A stretch of DNA of 64,000 nt from JBMNPT01 sp050943735 (GTDB taxonomy: Bacteria; Bacillota; Clostridia; Oscillospirales; RGIG577). The translations under genes and the position numbers were made by a program. The notes under the pieces are model-generated. The model searched no databases, was not told the DNA's origin, and worked only from the letters and a program-made list of their open reading frames with translations. Positions 17,405-25,368 of the stretch are shown here, in pieces. The stretch spans positions 62,001-126,000 of the forward strand of contig JBMNPT010000006.1 in the NCBI GenBank assembly GCA_050943735.1. The letters run 5' to 3'. The stretch's first letter is position 1. The number at the start of each line of letters is the position of its first letter.

Positions 17405-18619
17405 TCATAAACCTTCCTGTGTCAACGGCGGCAGCAGCGGCTGTTCCACTGCGATGTTCTCCTCACATTCCCACTGGATGGTCCCGGTCACACCTTCGGG
17501 TCCCACCTCATAACTGGTTTCCTCCTGCACAATTTCCACTCCCGGATGTTCCTCCGCAAAGTCGTCTCGTGCCCGGTCAAACATCTGCTCCACCGCCTCC
17601 TGCTGGCTCAGCTGTTCCACCTGCTCCTCCACCTCCGCATAACGGGTGCGGTACAGCGTAATGGGCAAGCTCTTGCCAAACAGGCGCACTGTTTCCACGT
17701 CTCTCATTTTATCATATTTCTCATAGGGAATACCACTGATTTTTGATAAATTTATCCGCCAGCCAAAGATCTGCACATCGGTGTGGGTGATGGACTGTCC
17801 GGTGGGAATCCGTTGTACCACCTGAAACGCCTGGCTGCACTCTTTATTATAATAAGTGGTTGCATACACTTCTCCAAAGGCATGAACCATACGATACCCG
17901 GTGATGTTGCTGTCCAAAATCCCACTGGCCAGCAATTGTCCCTGGCGCACCGCTTCTCCAGGACGTACCATCCAATCCCCCAATTGCACCTGTACCCGGG
18001 TGATCTGGCCATCCCGGGCTGCCACCAGATTGCAGGGTTTTTCCAATTCCACTCTGGGGGTGACCGGATTGCGGTCCCTCAGATCCACATACACTTCGGT
18101 GCCCCGCCGGGTGATGCCGCAATAGACAATCTCATCATGGTCCAGCACCACGGCACTCTCCAGGTGGCTAGTGTCCACATCCATAATCCAGGCGCCCACA
18201 TACAGCCCCCGTCCTTTGAGGTAATCCAGCATCTCCACCGGATCACACTGACTATCCCCCACAATGTACACCGCCCATACCACCTGGCTGCTCACCCACA
18301 GCGACGCGGCAAACGCCAGCGCCAGCAATACAAACACCTTGCGCCGCCGGTACTTTTTCACGTCATGAGCCAACCCTGTCTGCCGCCGCACCGTCACTTG
18401 ACAGTGTACCCGCTGCGCCAGCTCTTCCAGTTTGGACCTCTGCCACACCGGCAGACAAAAAAGCAGTTCTCCTTTTCGGTGACGGATATCCCACAGATCA
18501 AGTCCCTGCCGGGCGCAGAGATTGAGCAGCCGCTCTCCCCCCTCACCCGTCACACAAATTTCCAGATATCCCAGCAGCCGCCGGGCCAGATTCAGGATCA
18601 ACACCCTTGTTCCTCCCAT
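17405..18619 (-). CDS. yqfD: sporulation protein YqfD
   Basis: A 404-residue bitopic membrane protein. It has an N-terminal cytoplasmic domain of about 85 residues, one helix near residues 94-115 (VFVLLALAFAASLWVSSQVVW) and a large forespore- or mother-cell-membrane external domain. That domain carries DVDTSHLESAVVLDH and GITRRGTEVYVDLRDR. YqfD is made in the mother cell under sigma-E in Bacillus and is needed for normal sporulation. It follows yqfC by 11 bp. Confidence 0.92.
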   Translation of the reverse strand: MGGTRVLILNLARRLLGYLEICVTGEGGERLLNLCARQGLDLWDIRHRKGELLFCLPVWQRSKLEELAQRVHCQVTVRRQTGLAHDVKKYRRRKVFVLLALAFAASLWVSSQVVWAVYIVGDSQCDPVEMLDYLKGRGLYVGAWIMDVDTSHLESAVVLDHDEIVYCGITRRGTEVYVDLRDRNPVTPRVELEKPCNLVAARDGQITRVQVQLGDWMVRPGEAVRQGQLLASGILDSNITGYRMVHAFGEVYATTYYNKECSQAFQVVQRIPTGQSITHTDVQIFGWRINLSKISGIPYEKYDKMRDVETVRLFGKSLPITLYRTRYAEVEEQVEQLSQQEAVEQMFDRARDDFAEEHPGVEIVQEETSYEVGPEGVTGTIQWECEENIAVEQPLLPPLTQEGL

Positions 18620-18630
18620 CCCGATGAACT

Positions 18631-18927
18631 TCAGCCGATGAACTCCACCGCTGTGATTTCTCCGCTGATGAGCAAGCTTTCACTGCGCAGATTCCGCAGT
18701 GTAAGCCCCTGCCCCGTAATCCGGATGATACAGCGGCCGCCGCTCACCCGCACCTCCTGTTCATCGTATCCAATCAGTCCCCGGCAATTTTCTAACAGGA
18801 TCTCCCGATTGCCGGACATCTCCACATGGGGCAGGTCCAGTACCGCCTCCACTGGCAGCGAAAGCCACGCTCCCCATTTGGCTCGCCGGTCTTCACTCCG
18901 GGTGCCTGACCGTTTCTCCTTGCCCAT
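18631..18927 (-). CDS. yqfC: sporulation protein YqfC
   Basis: A 98-residue protein with the YqfC pattern: LPVEAVLDLPHVEMSGNREILLENCRGLIGYDEQEVRV (in pieces: LDLPHVEMSGNRE, ENCRGLIGYDE) and a GLTLRNLRSESLLISGEI end. The ATG at 18927 is set by GGGAGGTGA; the longer ORF start at 18969 falls inside the promoter. It is the first gene of the long minus-strand operon down to mutS2. Its role in sporulation is known only genetically. Confidence 0.9.
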   Translation of the reverse strand: MGKEKRSGTRSEDRRAKWGAWLSLPVEAVLDLPHVEMSGNREILLENCRGLIGYDEQEVRVSGGRCIIRITGQGLTLRNLRSESLLISGEITAVEFIG

Positions 18928-18945
18928 GGACTCACCTCCCTGCCC

Positions 18946-18974
18946 GACTATTTCCGCCGGTTGATTCATAGTAT
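18946..18974 (+). promoter_or_regulatory. candidate sigma-E promoter for ylbJ
   Basis: GACTATT (-35), 14-bp spacer, CATAGTAT (-10), compared with the Bacillus sigma-E pattern KMATATT-N14-CATACANT. The predicted RNA would start at the edge of the ribosome site GAGGTG, leaving almost no leader, which lowers confidence. Confidence 0.45.
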
Positions 18975-19001
18975 TCTATGAGGTGATCCCATTGAATAGT
19001 C
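18973..19001 (-). promoter_or_regulatory. candidate sigma-E promoter for yqfC-yqfD
   Basis: Minus strand: GACTATT (-35), 14-bp spacer, CATAGAAT (-10). It differs from the sigma-E pattern at one position in each element and gives a leader of about 38 nt to yqfC. The -10 overlaps the facing ylbJ -10. Confidence 0.55.
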
Positions 19002-20134
19002 GTCTTTCCCGTTTGACTTCCCTGATGCCGGGCCTTCTGACACTGGCTGCCATGGGACTGGTACTGGCTTTTCCCATGCGGGCACAGGAAAGCGCCCGTC
19101 ATACCCTGCTGCTGTGCGCCCAGGTGGTGCTGCCCTCCCTCTTCCCCTTCTTTGTGCTGTCCGCTCTGCTCACCCGCAGCGGTGTAGCGCAATGGCTCTC
19201 CCGGCTACTGGGGCCAGCTGTCACATTGGCCTTCCGGCTGCCGCCCTGCTGTGCCCTGCCTTTGCTGCTGGGAATGATCAGCGGGTACCCAGTGGGAGCG
19301 GTCACCGTAGCCCAGCTGTGTGAGCAGGGCCAGTGCAGCCGTCAGGATGCCTCCCGTATGCTGGCCCTCTGCAACAACACCGGACCGGCCTTTGTGGTAT
19401 CCAGCGTGGGAGCGGGACTGCTGGGTAACCCCACCCTGGGCTGGCTGTTGTACGGGGTACACATTCTCTCCTCTCTGCTGTGCGGAGCCTTGATGTCCTG
19501 CTTCACCCCCCGGCCCGACTCCCGACAAGCCCCCCTCTGTCTGCCGGTCACCGGCTCCCCCCTGACACTGTTGGTGGATTCCGTCACCACCAGTGTCCAC
19601 AGTATTTTACAGGTGTGCGGATTTATTCTGTTCTTCGGCATTGGAGTGGACCTGCTGGATTATGCCGGACTGTTCCGGTTGGCGGGGAACGCGCTTTCCC
19701 TCCTGTTTCCAGTGGACCCCATGCTCCTCTCCCGTCTGCTGCCGGGTCTTTTGGAAGTCACCGCCGGTGTATCGGGCTGCTCCGCGTTTGGCGCCACCCT
19801 CAGCACGCTGGTGCTCATGGAGATGATGCTCTCTTTCGGAGGGCTGTGTGTACTGGCTCAGGTGGGCAGCGTAGTGGCTCCTCTGGAGCTCTCTCTTCGC
19901 CCTTACCTAGTGGGCAAAACCCTCACCGCTCTGCTCTCTGGTCTGCTGCTGTACATTCTCCTGCTGCTCTCTCCCTCTCTGGCCCAGGCCTTCGCCTGGA
20001 ATGACCCCTTTCTGGAGCTGCCGGGGCCTCTGCCCATGCTGCAAACCTATCTGGCTCTTTTTGCCGCGGCCGGCACCTGTCTATTCCTGTTCTCTCTGTT
20101 TTGGCAAACCTTGCGCAGGCTGCTGCGCCGCTGA
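18992..20134 (+). CDS. ylbJ: sporulation integral membrane protein YlbJ-like
   Basis: A 380-residue nucleoside-transporter-gate (Gate) protein with about 8-9 helices and motifs GMISGYPVGAVTVAQLC and LLEVTAGVSG. The GYPxGA signature is that of YlbJ, required for spore cortex formation in Bacillus. The TTG at 18992 is preferred, 6 nt after GAGGTG; a GTG at 18983 lies inside that site. It is divergent from yqfC and ends at a strong terminator. Confidence 0.85.
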   Translation: MNSRLSRLTSLMPGLLTLAAMGLVLAFPMRAQESARHTLLLCAQVVLPSLFPFFVLSALLTRSGVAQWLSRLLGPAVTLAFRLPPCCALPLLLGMISGYPVGAVTVAQLCEQGQCSRQDASRMLALCNNTGPAFVVSSVGAGLLGNPTLGWLLYGVHILSSLLCGALMSCFTPRPDSRQAPLCLPVTGSPLTLLVDSVTTSVHSILQVCGFILFFGIGVDLLDYAGLFRLAGNALSLLFPVDPMLLSRLLPGLLEVTAGVSGCSAFGATLSTLVLMEMMLSFGGLCVLAQVGSVVAPLELSLRPYLVGKTLTALLSGLLLYILLLLSPSLAQAFAWNDPFLELPGPLPMLQTYLALFAAAGTCLFLFSLFWQTLRRLLRR

Positions 20135-20162
20135 GGACGTCCTTCGGGACGTCCTCTTTTTT
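20134..20162 (+). terminator. rho-independent terminator after ylbJ
   Basis: AGGACGTCC-TTCG-GGACGTCCT followed by CTTTTTT, a perfect 9-bp stem with a stable UUCG tetraloop. Confidence 0.92.
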
Positions 20163-20184
20163 ATGAAAAAACAGAAAAAGCCTA

Positions 20185-20212
20185 TTGACAACTGTGTATA
20201 TAATGTTATACT
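20185..20212 (+). promoter_or_regulatory. promoter of the GntR-ABC operon
   Basis: TTGACA at 20185-20190, 16-bp spacer, TATACT at 20207-20212, followed by the inverted repeat described separately. Confidence 0.78.
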
Positions 20213-20239
20213 GTATATATAGAGTAATTACAGTATAAC
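20205..20239 (+). promoter_or_regulatory. 11-bp perfect inverted repeat, likely GntR operator
   Basis: GTTATACTGTA (20205-20215) and TACAGTATAAC (20229-20239) are exact reverse complements separated by 13 bp. The left arm covers the -10 element, and the right arm ends just before the AAGGAG ribosome site of the regulator gene, as expected for autorepression by a YtrA-type GntR protein. Confidence 0.7.
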
Positions 20240-20253
20240 AAGGAGTTGATCGG

Positions 20254-20628
20254 ATGGACATTCTCATCAGCAATGCCAGCGGCAAACCCATCTACGAACA
20301 GATCACCTCCCAGATCAAGACCCTCATTCTCAACGGACAGCTGCAGGAAGGGGAAATGCTCCCCTCCATGCGGCAACTGGCCCGGGATCTGCGGGTGAGC
20401 GTCATCACCACCAAACGGGCCTATGAAGATCTGGAACGGGACGGCTTTATCAGCACAGTGGCCGGCAAAGGCTGTTTCGTACGGGCGCGCAATCTGGAAC
20501 TGCTGCGGGAAGAGCAATTGCGCCGGGTACAGACCCTGCTGGAACAGGCAGTGGAGTTGGCCCGCAGCGGCGGCATCACACAGCAGGAAGTTATGGAAAT
20601 GCTGGAGATTTTATACGGAGGCGAATGA
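20254..20628 (+). CDS. GntR family regulator, YtrA subfamily
   Basis: A 124-residue protein with an N-terminal winged helix (IYEQITSQIKTLILNGQLQEGEMLPSMRQLARDL in pieces: EQITSQIKTLIL, GEMLPSMRQLARDL, VSVITTKRAYEDLERDGF) and a short two-helix C-terminus instead of a ligand domain. This is the YtrA architecture, which usually represses an adjacent ABC exporter and responds to cell-envelope stress or antibiotics. It is followed after 1 bp by the ATP-binding protein gene. The operator overlaps its own promoter. Confidence 0.9.
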   Translation: MDILISNASGKPIYEQITSQIKTLILNGQLQEGEMLPSMRQLARDLRVSVITTKRAYEDLERDGFISTVAGKGCFVRARNLELLREEQLRRVQTLLEQAVELARSGGITQQEVMEMLEILYGGE

Positions 20629-20629
20629 T

Positions 20630-21484
20630 ATGAACAACGTGGAAGTACGCGATCTTTGCAAACAATTTGATCACTTTTCTCTCCGGAACGTGAATCTGGA
20701 TGTACCAGCGGGCAGCATTGTGGGCTTTGTGGGAGAGAACGGAGCCGGCAAAACCACCACGCTCAAGCTCATCCTCAACCTGCTCCGCCGGGACGGTGGG
20801 GAAATCCGGCTGTTTGGCAAGGACAACATTCTGGAGGAATGTACGGTCAAACAGGACATCGGCGTGGTGTTTGATTCCGCCTGTTTTTCCGATCTGGCCC
20901 GTCTGAAGGATGTGGGGGCCATTTTGCGGCATCTGTATCAAAACTGGGATCAGGACTATTTTACCCAGCTGTGCCAGCGCTTTGAACTGCCGGAGGATCT
21001 GCAACTGAAAAAGTACAGCAAGGGCATGCGGATGAAACTCTCCATCGCGGCGGCCTTTGCCCATCATCCCCGTCTGCTGCTGCTGGACGAACCCACCAGC
21101 GGACTGGACCCGGTGGTCCGGGCGGAAATCCTCGACCTGTTTCTGGAGTTCATCCAGGATGAAAGCCGCTCCATTCTGTTTTCCTCCCACATCACCAGCG
21201 ACATCGAAAAGGTAGCGGACTATGTGGTGCTGCTCCACGATGGAGAGGTGGTGTGCAGCGAGTCCAAAGACCGTCTGCTCTATGAATACGGCGTGCTGAA
21301 GTGCTCCTCCGACCAGCTGTGGAAAATTCAGGAGGGAGACATTTTCCGGCTGCGGCGCACCTCTCATGGCTGCGAGATTCTGGTACAGGATCGAGCCGCC
21401 ATGGCACGCAAATACCCCGACTGTGTAATGGATCATCTGACCATTGAACAACTGATGCTGTTTTATACCAACAGGGAGGTGTGA
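20630..21484 (+). CDS. ABC transporter ATP-binding protein
   Basis: A 284-residue ATPase with Walker A GENGAGKTTTLK, signature KYSKGMRMKLSIAAA, Walker B LLLLDEPTSGLDP and H-loop SSHITSD. It resembles YtrB/BcrA-type exporter ATPases, with a C-terminal extension after about residue 210. The ATG at 20630 is chosen because the upstream frame is out of step with the GntR gene and GGAGG lies 8 nt before it. It works with the two membrane proteins encoded next. Confidence 0.93.
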   Translation: MNNVEVRDLCKQFDHFSLRNVNLDVPAGSIVGFVGENGAGKTTTLKLILNLLRRDGGEIRLFGKDNILEECTVKQDIGVVFDSACFSDLARLKDVGAILRHLYQNWDQDYFTQLCQRFELPEDLQLKKYSKGMRMKLSIAAAFAHHPRLLLLDEPTSGLDPVVRAEILDLFLEFIQDESRSILFSSHITSDIEKVADYVVLLHDGEVVCSESKDRLLYEYGVLKCSSDQLWKIQEGDIFRLRRTSHGCEILVQDRAAMARKYPDCVMDHLTIEQLMLFYTNREV

Positions 21485-21487
21485 ACC

Positions 21488-22105
21488 ATGAAGGCCATGA
21501 AAGCCCTGCTGCTGCATGACTGGCTGTTCATCCGCCGGGACATCAAATGGCTTGCGCCTGTGATTGTGACAGGCATCCTTCTGGTCCCCGGCCTGGCCTA
21601 TCCCTTTCTCAGTTATCTGCTGGGATTTTTGCCCATGAGTTTTGTGCGCAACAACATCCGCTGCGGCTGGTATGACCGGGTACGCTGCGCGGGAATCCCC
21701 CCGGCGGTGTGGCTGGGCGAACGCTATCTGCTGTGCGCCCTCTCCCTGCTGCTGGCAGTGGCGGTCCAGGGCATCGGCGGGTACACCCAGTCCTTCAATG
21801 GCGCCATTCTCACCTGCTTTGTCCTGACCCCCTCCTTCTCTCTCTTCAACATGATTCTGCTGCATCTGAGTCTATTTCTCGATGTGGTGGGCGCGGCTTT
21901 GACCGGTGTGCTGGCAGCTGTCATTTCCGCCATGCTTCTGGCTTCCACCGCCCTGCCCCTCTTTCTTCATCCGGAGCAACAGTTCCTCTCGTGGGTGCTT
22001 CCCCTGACGGGAGTCCTACTGCTGCTGGACCTGGTTCTCTGGCGGCATTCTCTGCGGCTCTACCGCCGCTCTCCATCCTTTGATCCCAACAACAGTGAGG
22101 TGTAA
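21488..22105 (+). CDS. ABC-2 type membrane subunit 1
   Basis: 205 residues with about six hydrophobic helices and the N-terminal MKALLLHDWLFIRRDIKW element common to PF13346-like permeases encoded with YtrA-type regulators. GGGAGGTG precedes the ATG, 3 bp after the ATPase stop. It should form the channel with the next protein. Substrate unknown; peptide antibiotic or lipid-intermediate export or sensing is inferred from family. Confidence 0.75.
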   Translation: MKAMKALLLHDWLFIRRDIKWLAPVIVTGILLVPGLAYPFLSYLLGFLPMSFVRNNIRCGWYDRVRCAGIPPAVWLGERYLLCALSLLLAVAVQGIGGYTQSFNGAILTCFVLTPSFSLFNMILLHLSLFLDVVGAALTGVLAAVISAMLLASTALPLFLHPEQQFLSWVLPLTGVLLLLDLVLWRHSLRLYRRSPSFDPNNSEV

Positions 22106-22109
22106 TACT

Positions 22110-22745
22110 ATGAAAGGTCTACTCTACAGCGATTATATCAACTCCCGTTCCGGCTTCAAAATCTACACCGGTCTAGCCATTTTTTACACGCTGCTCTCCC
22201 TGATGGCATACAACGCCATCGACATTGGCGTTTTCATCCTGTTCTTTTTCTCGGCACTGACGCTGCAGCCCTTCTCCTACGATGAGATGAACCAGTGGAA
22301 GCAATTTCTGGCCTCCACCCCGGTGGGCCGGCGCAAACTGGTACAGTCCCGTTATCTCTTTGCCCTGCTGTGCCTGCTGTACGGACTGGCGCTGAGTCTG
22401 CTGATGCAGCTGGTCAATCAGCTGTCCGGCGGTGCTTCTCTGCTGGTACAGGCTCCGGTGCTGCTGCTCTCCTTTTCTTTCATTCTGCTGATGGTGAGTA
22501 TTGATCTACCGCTGGTCTACCGGTGGGGCCCCGAAAAAGGCCGCATTATCATCATCGCCCTGCTGATTCTGCCCCTGATTGTCTTCACCGCCATTAGTAC
22601 TCTGGACGGCATGGTAGAAGCACTCTCCGCCTTCCTGCTCACCTCCCATCTGCTGCTGCCGGTGGTAATGTTCCTGGTGGCGGTGGTTGCCTTCCTGCTC
22701 TCCCTGACTCTCTCCACCCGCATTTTCCTGCGCAAGGAGCTGTAA
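22110..22745 (+). CDS. ABC-2 type membrane subunit 2
   Basis: 211 residues, about six helices, starting MKGLLYSDYINSRSGFKIYT and containing FSYDEMNQWKQFLASTPVGRRKLVQSRYL (in pieces: YDEMNQWKQFLASTPVGRR). The DExxxWxxFxxSxPxxRxxxVxxRY pattern is typical of PF13346 ABC-2 permeases. The ATG at 22110 follows GTGAGGTG. It is the last gene of the exporter operon. Confidence 0.8.
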   Translation: MKGLLYSDYINSRSGFKIYTGLAIFYTLLSLMAYNAIDIGVFILFFFSALTLQPFSYDEMNQWKQFLASTPVGRRKLVQSRYLFALLCLLYGLALSLLMQLVNQLSGGASLLVQAPVLLLSFSFILLMVSIDLPLVYRWGPEKGRIIIIALLILPLIVFTAISTLDGMVEALSAFLLTSHLLLPVVMFLVAVVAFLLSLTLSTRIFLRKEL

Positions 22746-22809
22746 TGGCAGATTGCCCAAAAAATCTCTCTGATTTTGCACAGTGCCGCTCTACCCTCCC
22801 CCTGTCCCA

Positions 22810-22820
22810 TGTGGTACAAT
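22810..22820 (+). promoter_or_regulatory. extended -10 promoter for the cupin gene
   Basis: TGTGGTACAAT, an extended -10 (TGG before TACAAT) with no good -35, 33 nt before the cupin start. The same 11-mer recurs on the minus strand at 37546-37556 and 56319-56329. Confidence 0.5.
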
Positions 22821-22853
22821 CATACCAACAACATACCAAAGGAGTGGCTGTAA

Positions 22854-23219
22854 ATGATCCGTAAAATCAAAGACCATGTGCGCATTGTGGAAAATCTGGC
22901 CGGAGGCACCGGCGTCACCGAACTGCGGGACATCATCGTCAAGGATGAATTTCTGGGACATGGCCGGGTGTTCGCTCATATCATTGTCCATCCCCACAGT
23001 TCCATCGGCTATCACCAGCATGTGCGGGAAACCGAGCCCTATTACATCATGAAGGGCACCGGTATTTTCATCGACAACGACGGCAGCCGCACCCAGGTGG
23101 GCCCCGGCGATGTGTGCATCATCCGAGTGAACGACCATCACGGCATTGAAAACAACACCGATGAACCGTTGGAGCTCATCGCCATGGTGTACAACGAAGC
23201 TGGTCGGCTGGACGAATAA
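22854..23219 (+). CDS. small cupin-domain protein
   Basis: A 121-residue single cupin barrel. It has the metal-binding motif pair: G(Y)HQHVRETEPYYIMKG (residues about 55-70) and a second PGDVCIIRVNDHHGIEN. The histidines and glutamate should bind one metal ion. Its reaction cannot be told from sequence; similar cupins include sugar-binding and dioxygenase-like enzymes. It sits alone between its own promoter and terminator, AAAGGAG before ATG. Confidence 0.85.
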   Translation: MIRKIKDHVRIVENLAGGTGVTELRDIIVKDEFLGHGRVFAHIIVHPHSSIGYHQHVRETEPYYIMKGTGIFIDNDGSRTQVGPGDVCIIRVNDHHGIENNTDEPLELIAMVYNEAGRLDE

Positions 23220-23230
23220 ACAAAACTTTT

Positions 23231-23256
23231 ACGGCCCCTCTGGGGCCGTTTTTCTT
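23231..23256 (+). terminator. rho-independent terminator after the cupin gene
   Basis: ACGGCCCC-TC-TGGGGCCGT followed by a T-rich run. Confidence 0.85.
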
Positions 23257-23325
23257 TTCCTCTGCTTTCCTTTTTCTTCTTCCGATGATATACTGAAAGG
23301 TAGAATGAAAAAGGAGGCGGTTTTT

Positions 23326-24477
23326 TTGAGCTCCAACACCCGTCACGCCCGTATGCTGTGCGTCATCACAGTGCTGTTCTGGCTGTCGGTTTACACCTAC
23401 ATACCCATTCTCACCCCCTACACCTCTGGCCTGGGCATGAGTTATACCATGGCGGGTCTGGTGGTCAGTTCTTACGGTTTTATGCAGATGGTCTGCCGGA
23501 TTCCCATTGCCATCTCCAGCGACCTGCTGGGCAAACGCAAGCTGTTTCTGGTGGCTGGTATTCTCTCTTCCCTGATCAGCTGTGCTGGACTGTGGCTGTT
23601 CACCCAGCCGGTACTGGTGCTGATCTTCCGCGGAATGGCCGGTCTGGCAGTATCGGTATGGGCCATTTTTGTCACCCTGTACACCTCCTTTGCCAAAGGG
23701 CAGGATCACTCCAAAGCCATGGGCATCGTCAACGGCATGATGTGCGCCGGCCAGTTGTGCGGTCTGGTAGCAGGAGGCTTCATCGCCTTTGCGCTGGACT
23801 ACCGTTCCACCTTTGCCGCCGGAGCCGTCGCCGCGATCATCGCGCTGGTTTTGTCCCTGAGCATCCCCGAAAGCGTCCCCGAAAAGAGCAGCGGAATCAC
23901 CTTCCGTTCCCTCATCGCCCTGTTGGGCAACCGGGAATTGCTCTTTTTCTCCTCTATGGCCATGATTTTGCAGCTGGTCATCTATTCCGGGGCTTTCGGC
24001 TTTCTCTCCACCGTCCTCAAGGAAATGGGCATGGGAGAGATTGTGCTGGGGATGGCTCCGGCCTTCACCAGCCTGCCCACCGTTCTCTCCTCCTTCGCCT
24101 CCGGTTCGTATTTCAAGGAACGCTGGGGCATGAAACGCACACTGGTGGTGGCCTTTGTCACACTGGCTGTCACTTCCTATCTGGCGGTTTCGGTGCGCCA
24201 TCTGGCCGCCATTTTGCTGCTGCAACTATTGGTAGGCTTCGCCCGGGGACTCATCCTCCCCTCCTGTACCGCTCTGGCCACCCGTTCGGTGGAACCCGCT
24301 CTGCGCTCTTCCGCCACCGGGTTTTTCCAGGCGGTGTATGGCATCGGCATGACGCTGGGACCGCTGGTCATCGGCATCGCCACCGATTATTTCACCATGA
24401 ACGCCGGATTTCTGCTGGTTTCCTGCATTGCCCTGCTGGGAGCGGTGCTGGTGGCGCTTCGGCCCATTCAGGACTAA
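23326..24477 (+). CDS. major facilitator superfamily transporter
   Basis: A 383-residue, 12-helix MFS protein. The loop 2-3 motif is seen as SSDLLGKRKLFLVAG, and MGIVNGMMCAGQLCGLVAGGF lies in helix 5. The TTG at 23326 follows AAGGAGG by 8 nt; an ATG seven codons earlier overlaps that ribosome site. It is probably a drug or metabolite exporter; the substrate cannot be read. It is followed by rlmA after 12 bp, suggesting co-transcription. Confidence 0.85.
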   Translation: MSSNTRHARMLCVITVLFWLSVYTYIPILTPYTSGLGMSYTMAGLVVSSYGFMQMVCRIPIAISSDLLGKRKLFLVAGILSSLISCAGLWLFTQPVLVLIFRGMAGLAVSVWAIFVTLYTSFAKGQDHSKAMGIVNGMMCAGQLCGLVAGGFIAFALDYRSTFAAGAVAAIIALVLSLSIPESVPEKSSGITFRSLIALLGNRELLFFSSMAMILQLVIYSGAFGFLSTVLKEMGMGEIVLGMAPAFTSLPTVLSSFASGSYFKERWGMKRTLVVAFVTLAVTSYLAVSVRHLAAILLLQLLVGFARGLILPSCTALATRSVEPALRSSATGFFQAVYGIGMTLGPLVIGIATDYFTMNAGFLLVSCIALLGAVLVALRPIQD

Positions 24478-24489
24478 AGGAGGTGCACC

Positions 24490-25320
24490 ATGTCCTATCT
24501 CGTCTGTCCCTGCTGCGGCCAGCCGCTGGAAAAACAAGATCGTCGCTTTGTCTGTCCCCATGGCCACAGTTTTGACATGGCCAAAGAGGGCTATGTCAAT
24601 CTGCTGCTCCCCAATCACAAGCGCAGCCATGACCCGGGCGACAGCCGGGAAATGTGTCAGGCCCGCAGCCGTTTCTTTGCCCGGGACCCCTACCGGGTGC
24701 TGCGGGAAGGGCTGCAGGAAGCGGTGGCCCGGCAGCTGGGGGAGCTTCCCTCCCCCGCCATCGCCGACGTGGGCTGCGGGCAGGGGTACTACACCATCTC
24801 TCTGTGGAAGCATCTGACCGCACAGGGGCAAGTTCCTGCGATGCTGGGCACCGACATTTCCAAATTCGCCCTGCGCCAGGCGGCCAAAGCCTGCCCGGAC
24901 ATCACCTGGGCAGTGGCTTCTCTCTTCGCCCTGCCGGTGGCGGACGCCTCTCTGGACTGTGTGGTAGACAGCTTCGCTCCACTGGCCTGGGAGGAATTTC
25001 ACCGGGTGCTGCGCCCAAGCGGACTGCTGGCACTGGCCATTCCCGGCCCCCGGCACCTGTGGGGGCTCAAGGAAGTGCTGTATCCAGAGCCCTATCCCAA
25101 CCCGCCCAAGGAATTTCACCCGCCAGGGTTCGAATCGGTGGCGCAGCTCACCTTTACCGATCTTCTGACGGTGGAAGGACAGGAATCCATCCAGAGTCTG
25201 TTCCACATGACTCCCTACGCCTTTCGCACACCAGAGGCAGGCCAAAAGGCACTGGCAAATCTGAAAACCCTCACCACTCCAGTGGATTTTCAGCTGCATC
25301 TGCTGCGCCGCGGGTGCTGA
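24490..25320 (+). CDS. rlmA: 23S rRNA (guanine-N1)-methyltransferase, RlmA family
   Basis: A 276-residue protein. It has an N-terminal zinc finger (CPCCGQPL...FVCPHGHSFD, Cys4/His type), the linker MAKEGYVNLLLPNHKRSHDPGD-type segment characteristic of RlmA, and a Rossmann methyltransferase core (ADVGCGQGYYT, GTDISKFALRQAAK). It methylates G745 (RlmAI) or G748 (RlmAII, TlrB) of helix 35 of 23S rRNA; the Gram-positive type tends to be G748, linked to tylosin resistance. Which position is modified is not decidable here. Confidence 0.88.
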   Translation: MSYLVCPCCGQPLEKQDRRFVCPHGHSFDMAKEGYVNLLLPNHKRSHDPGDSREMCQARSRFFARDPYRVLREGLQEAVARQLGELPSPAIADVGCGQGYYTISLWKHLTAQGQVPAMLGTDISKFALRQAAKACPDITWAVASLFALPVADASLDCVVDSFAPLAWEEFHRVLRPSGLLALAIPGPRHLWGLKEVLYPEPYPNPPKEFHPPGFESVAQLTFTDLLTVEGQESIQSLFHMTPYAFRTPEAGQKALANLKTLTTPVDFQLHLLRRGC

Positions 25321-25324
25321 GGCA

Positions 25325-25353
25325 TTGCAGATTGTCCTGTTTTTTGCTACAAT
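25325..25353 (+). promoter_or_regulatory. sigma-A promoter for the DUF4230 gene
   Basis: TTGCAG, 17-bp spacer, TACAAT, then AAGGAGG only 1 nt after the -10, so the ribosome site must lie near the 5' end of the RNA. Confidence 0.65.
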
Positions 25354-25368
25354 AAGGAGGTATTTGTC

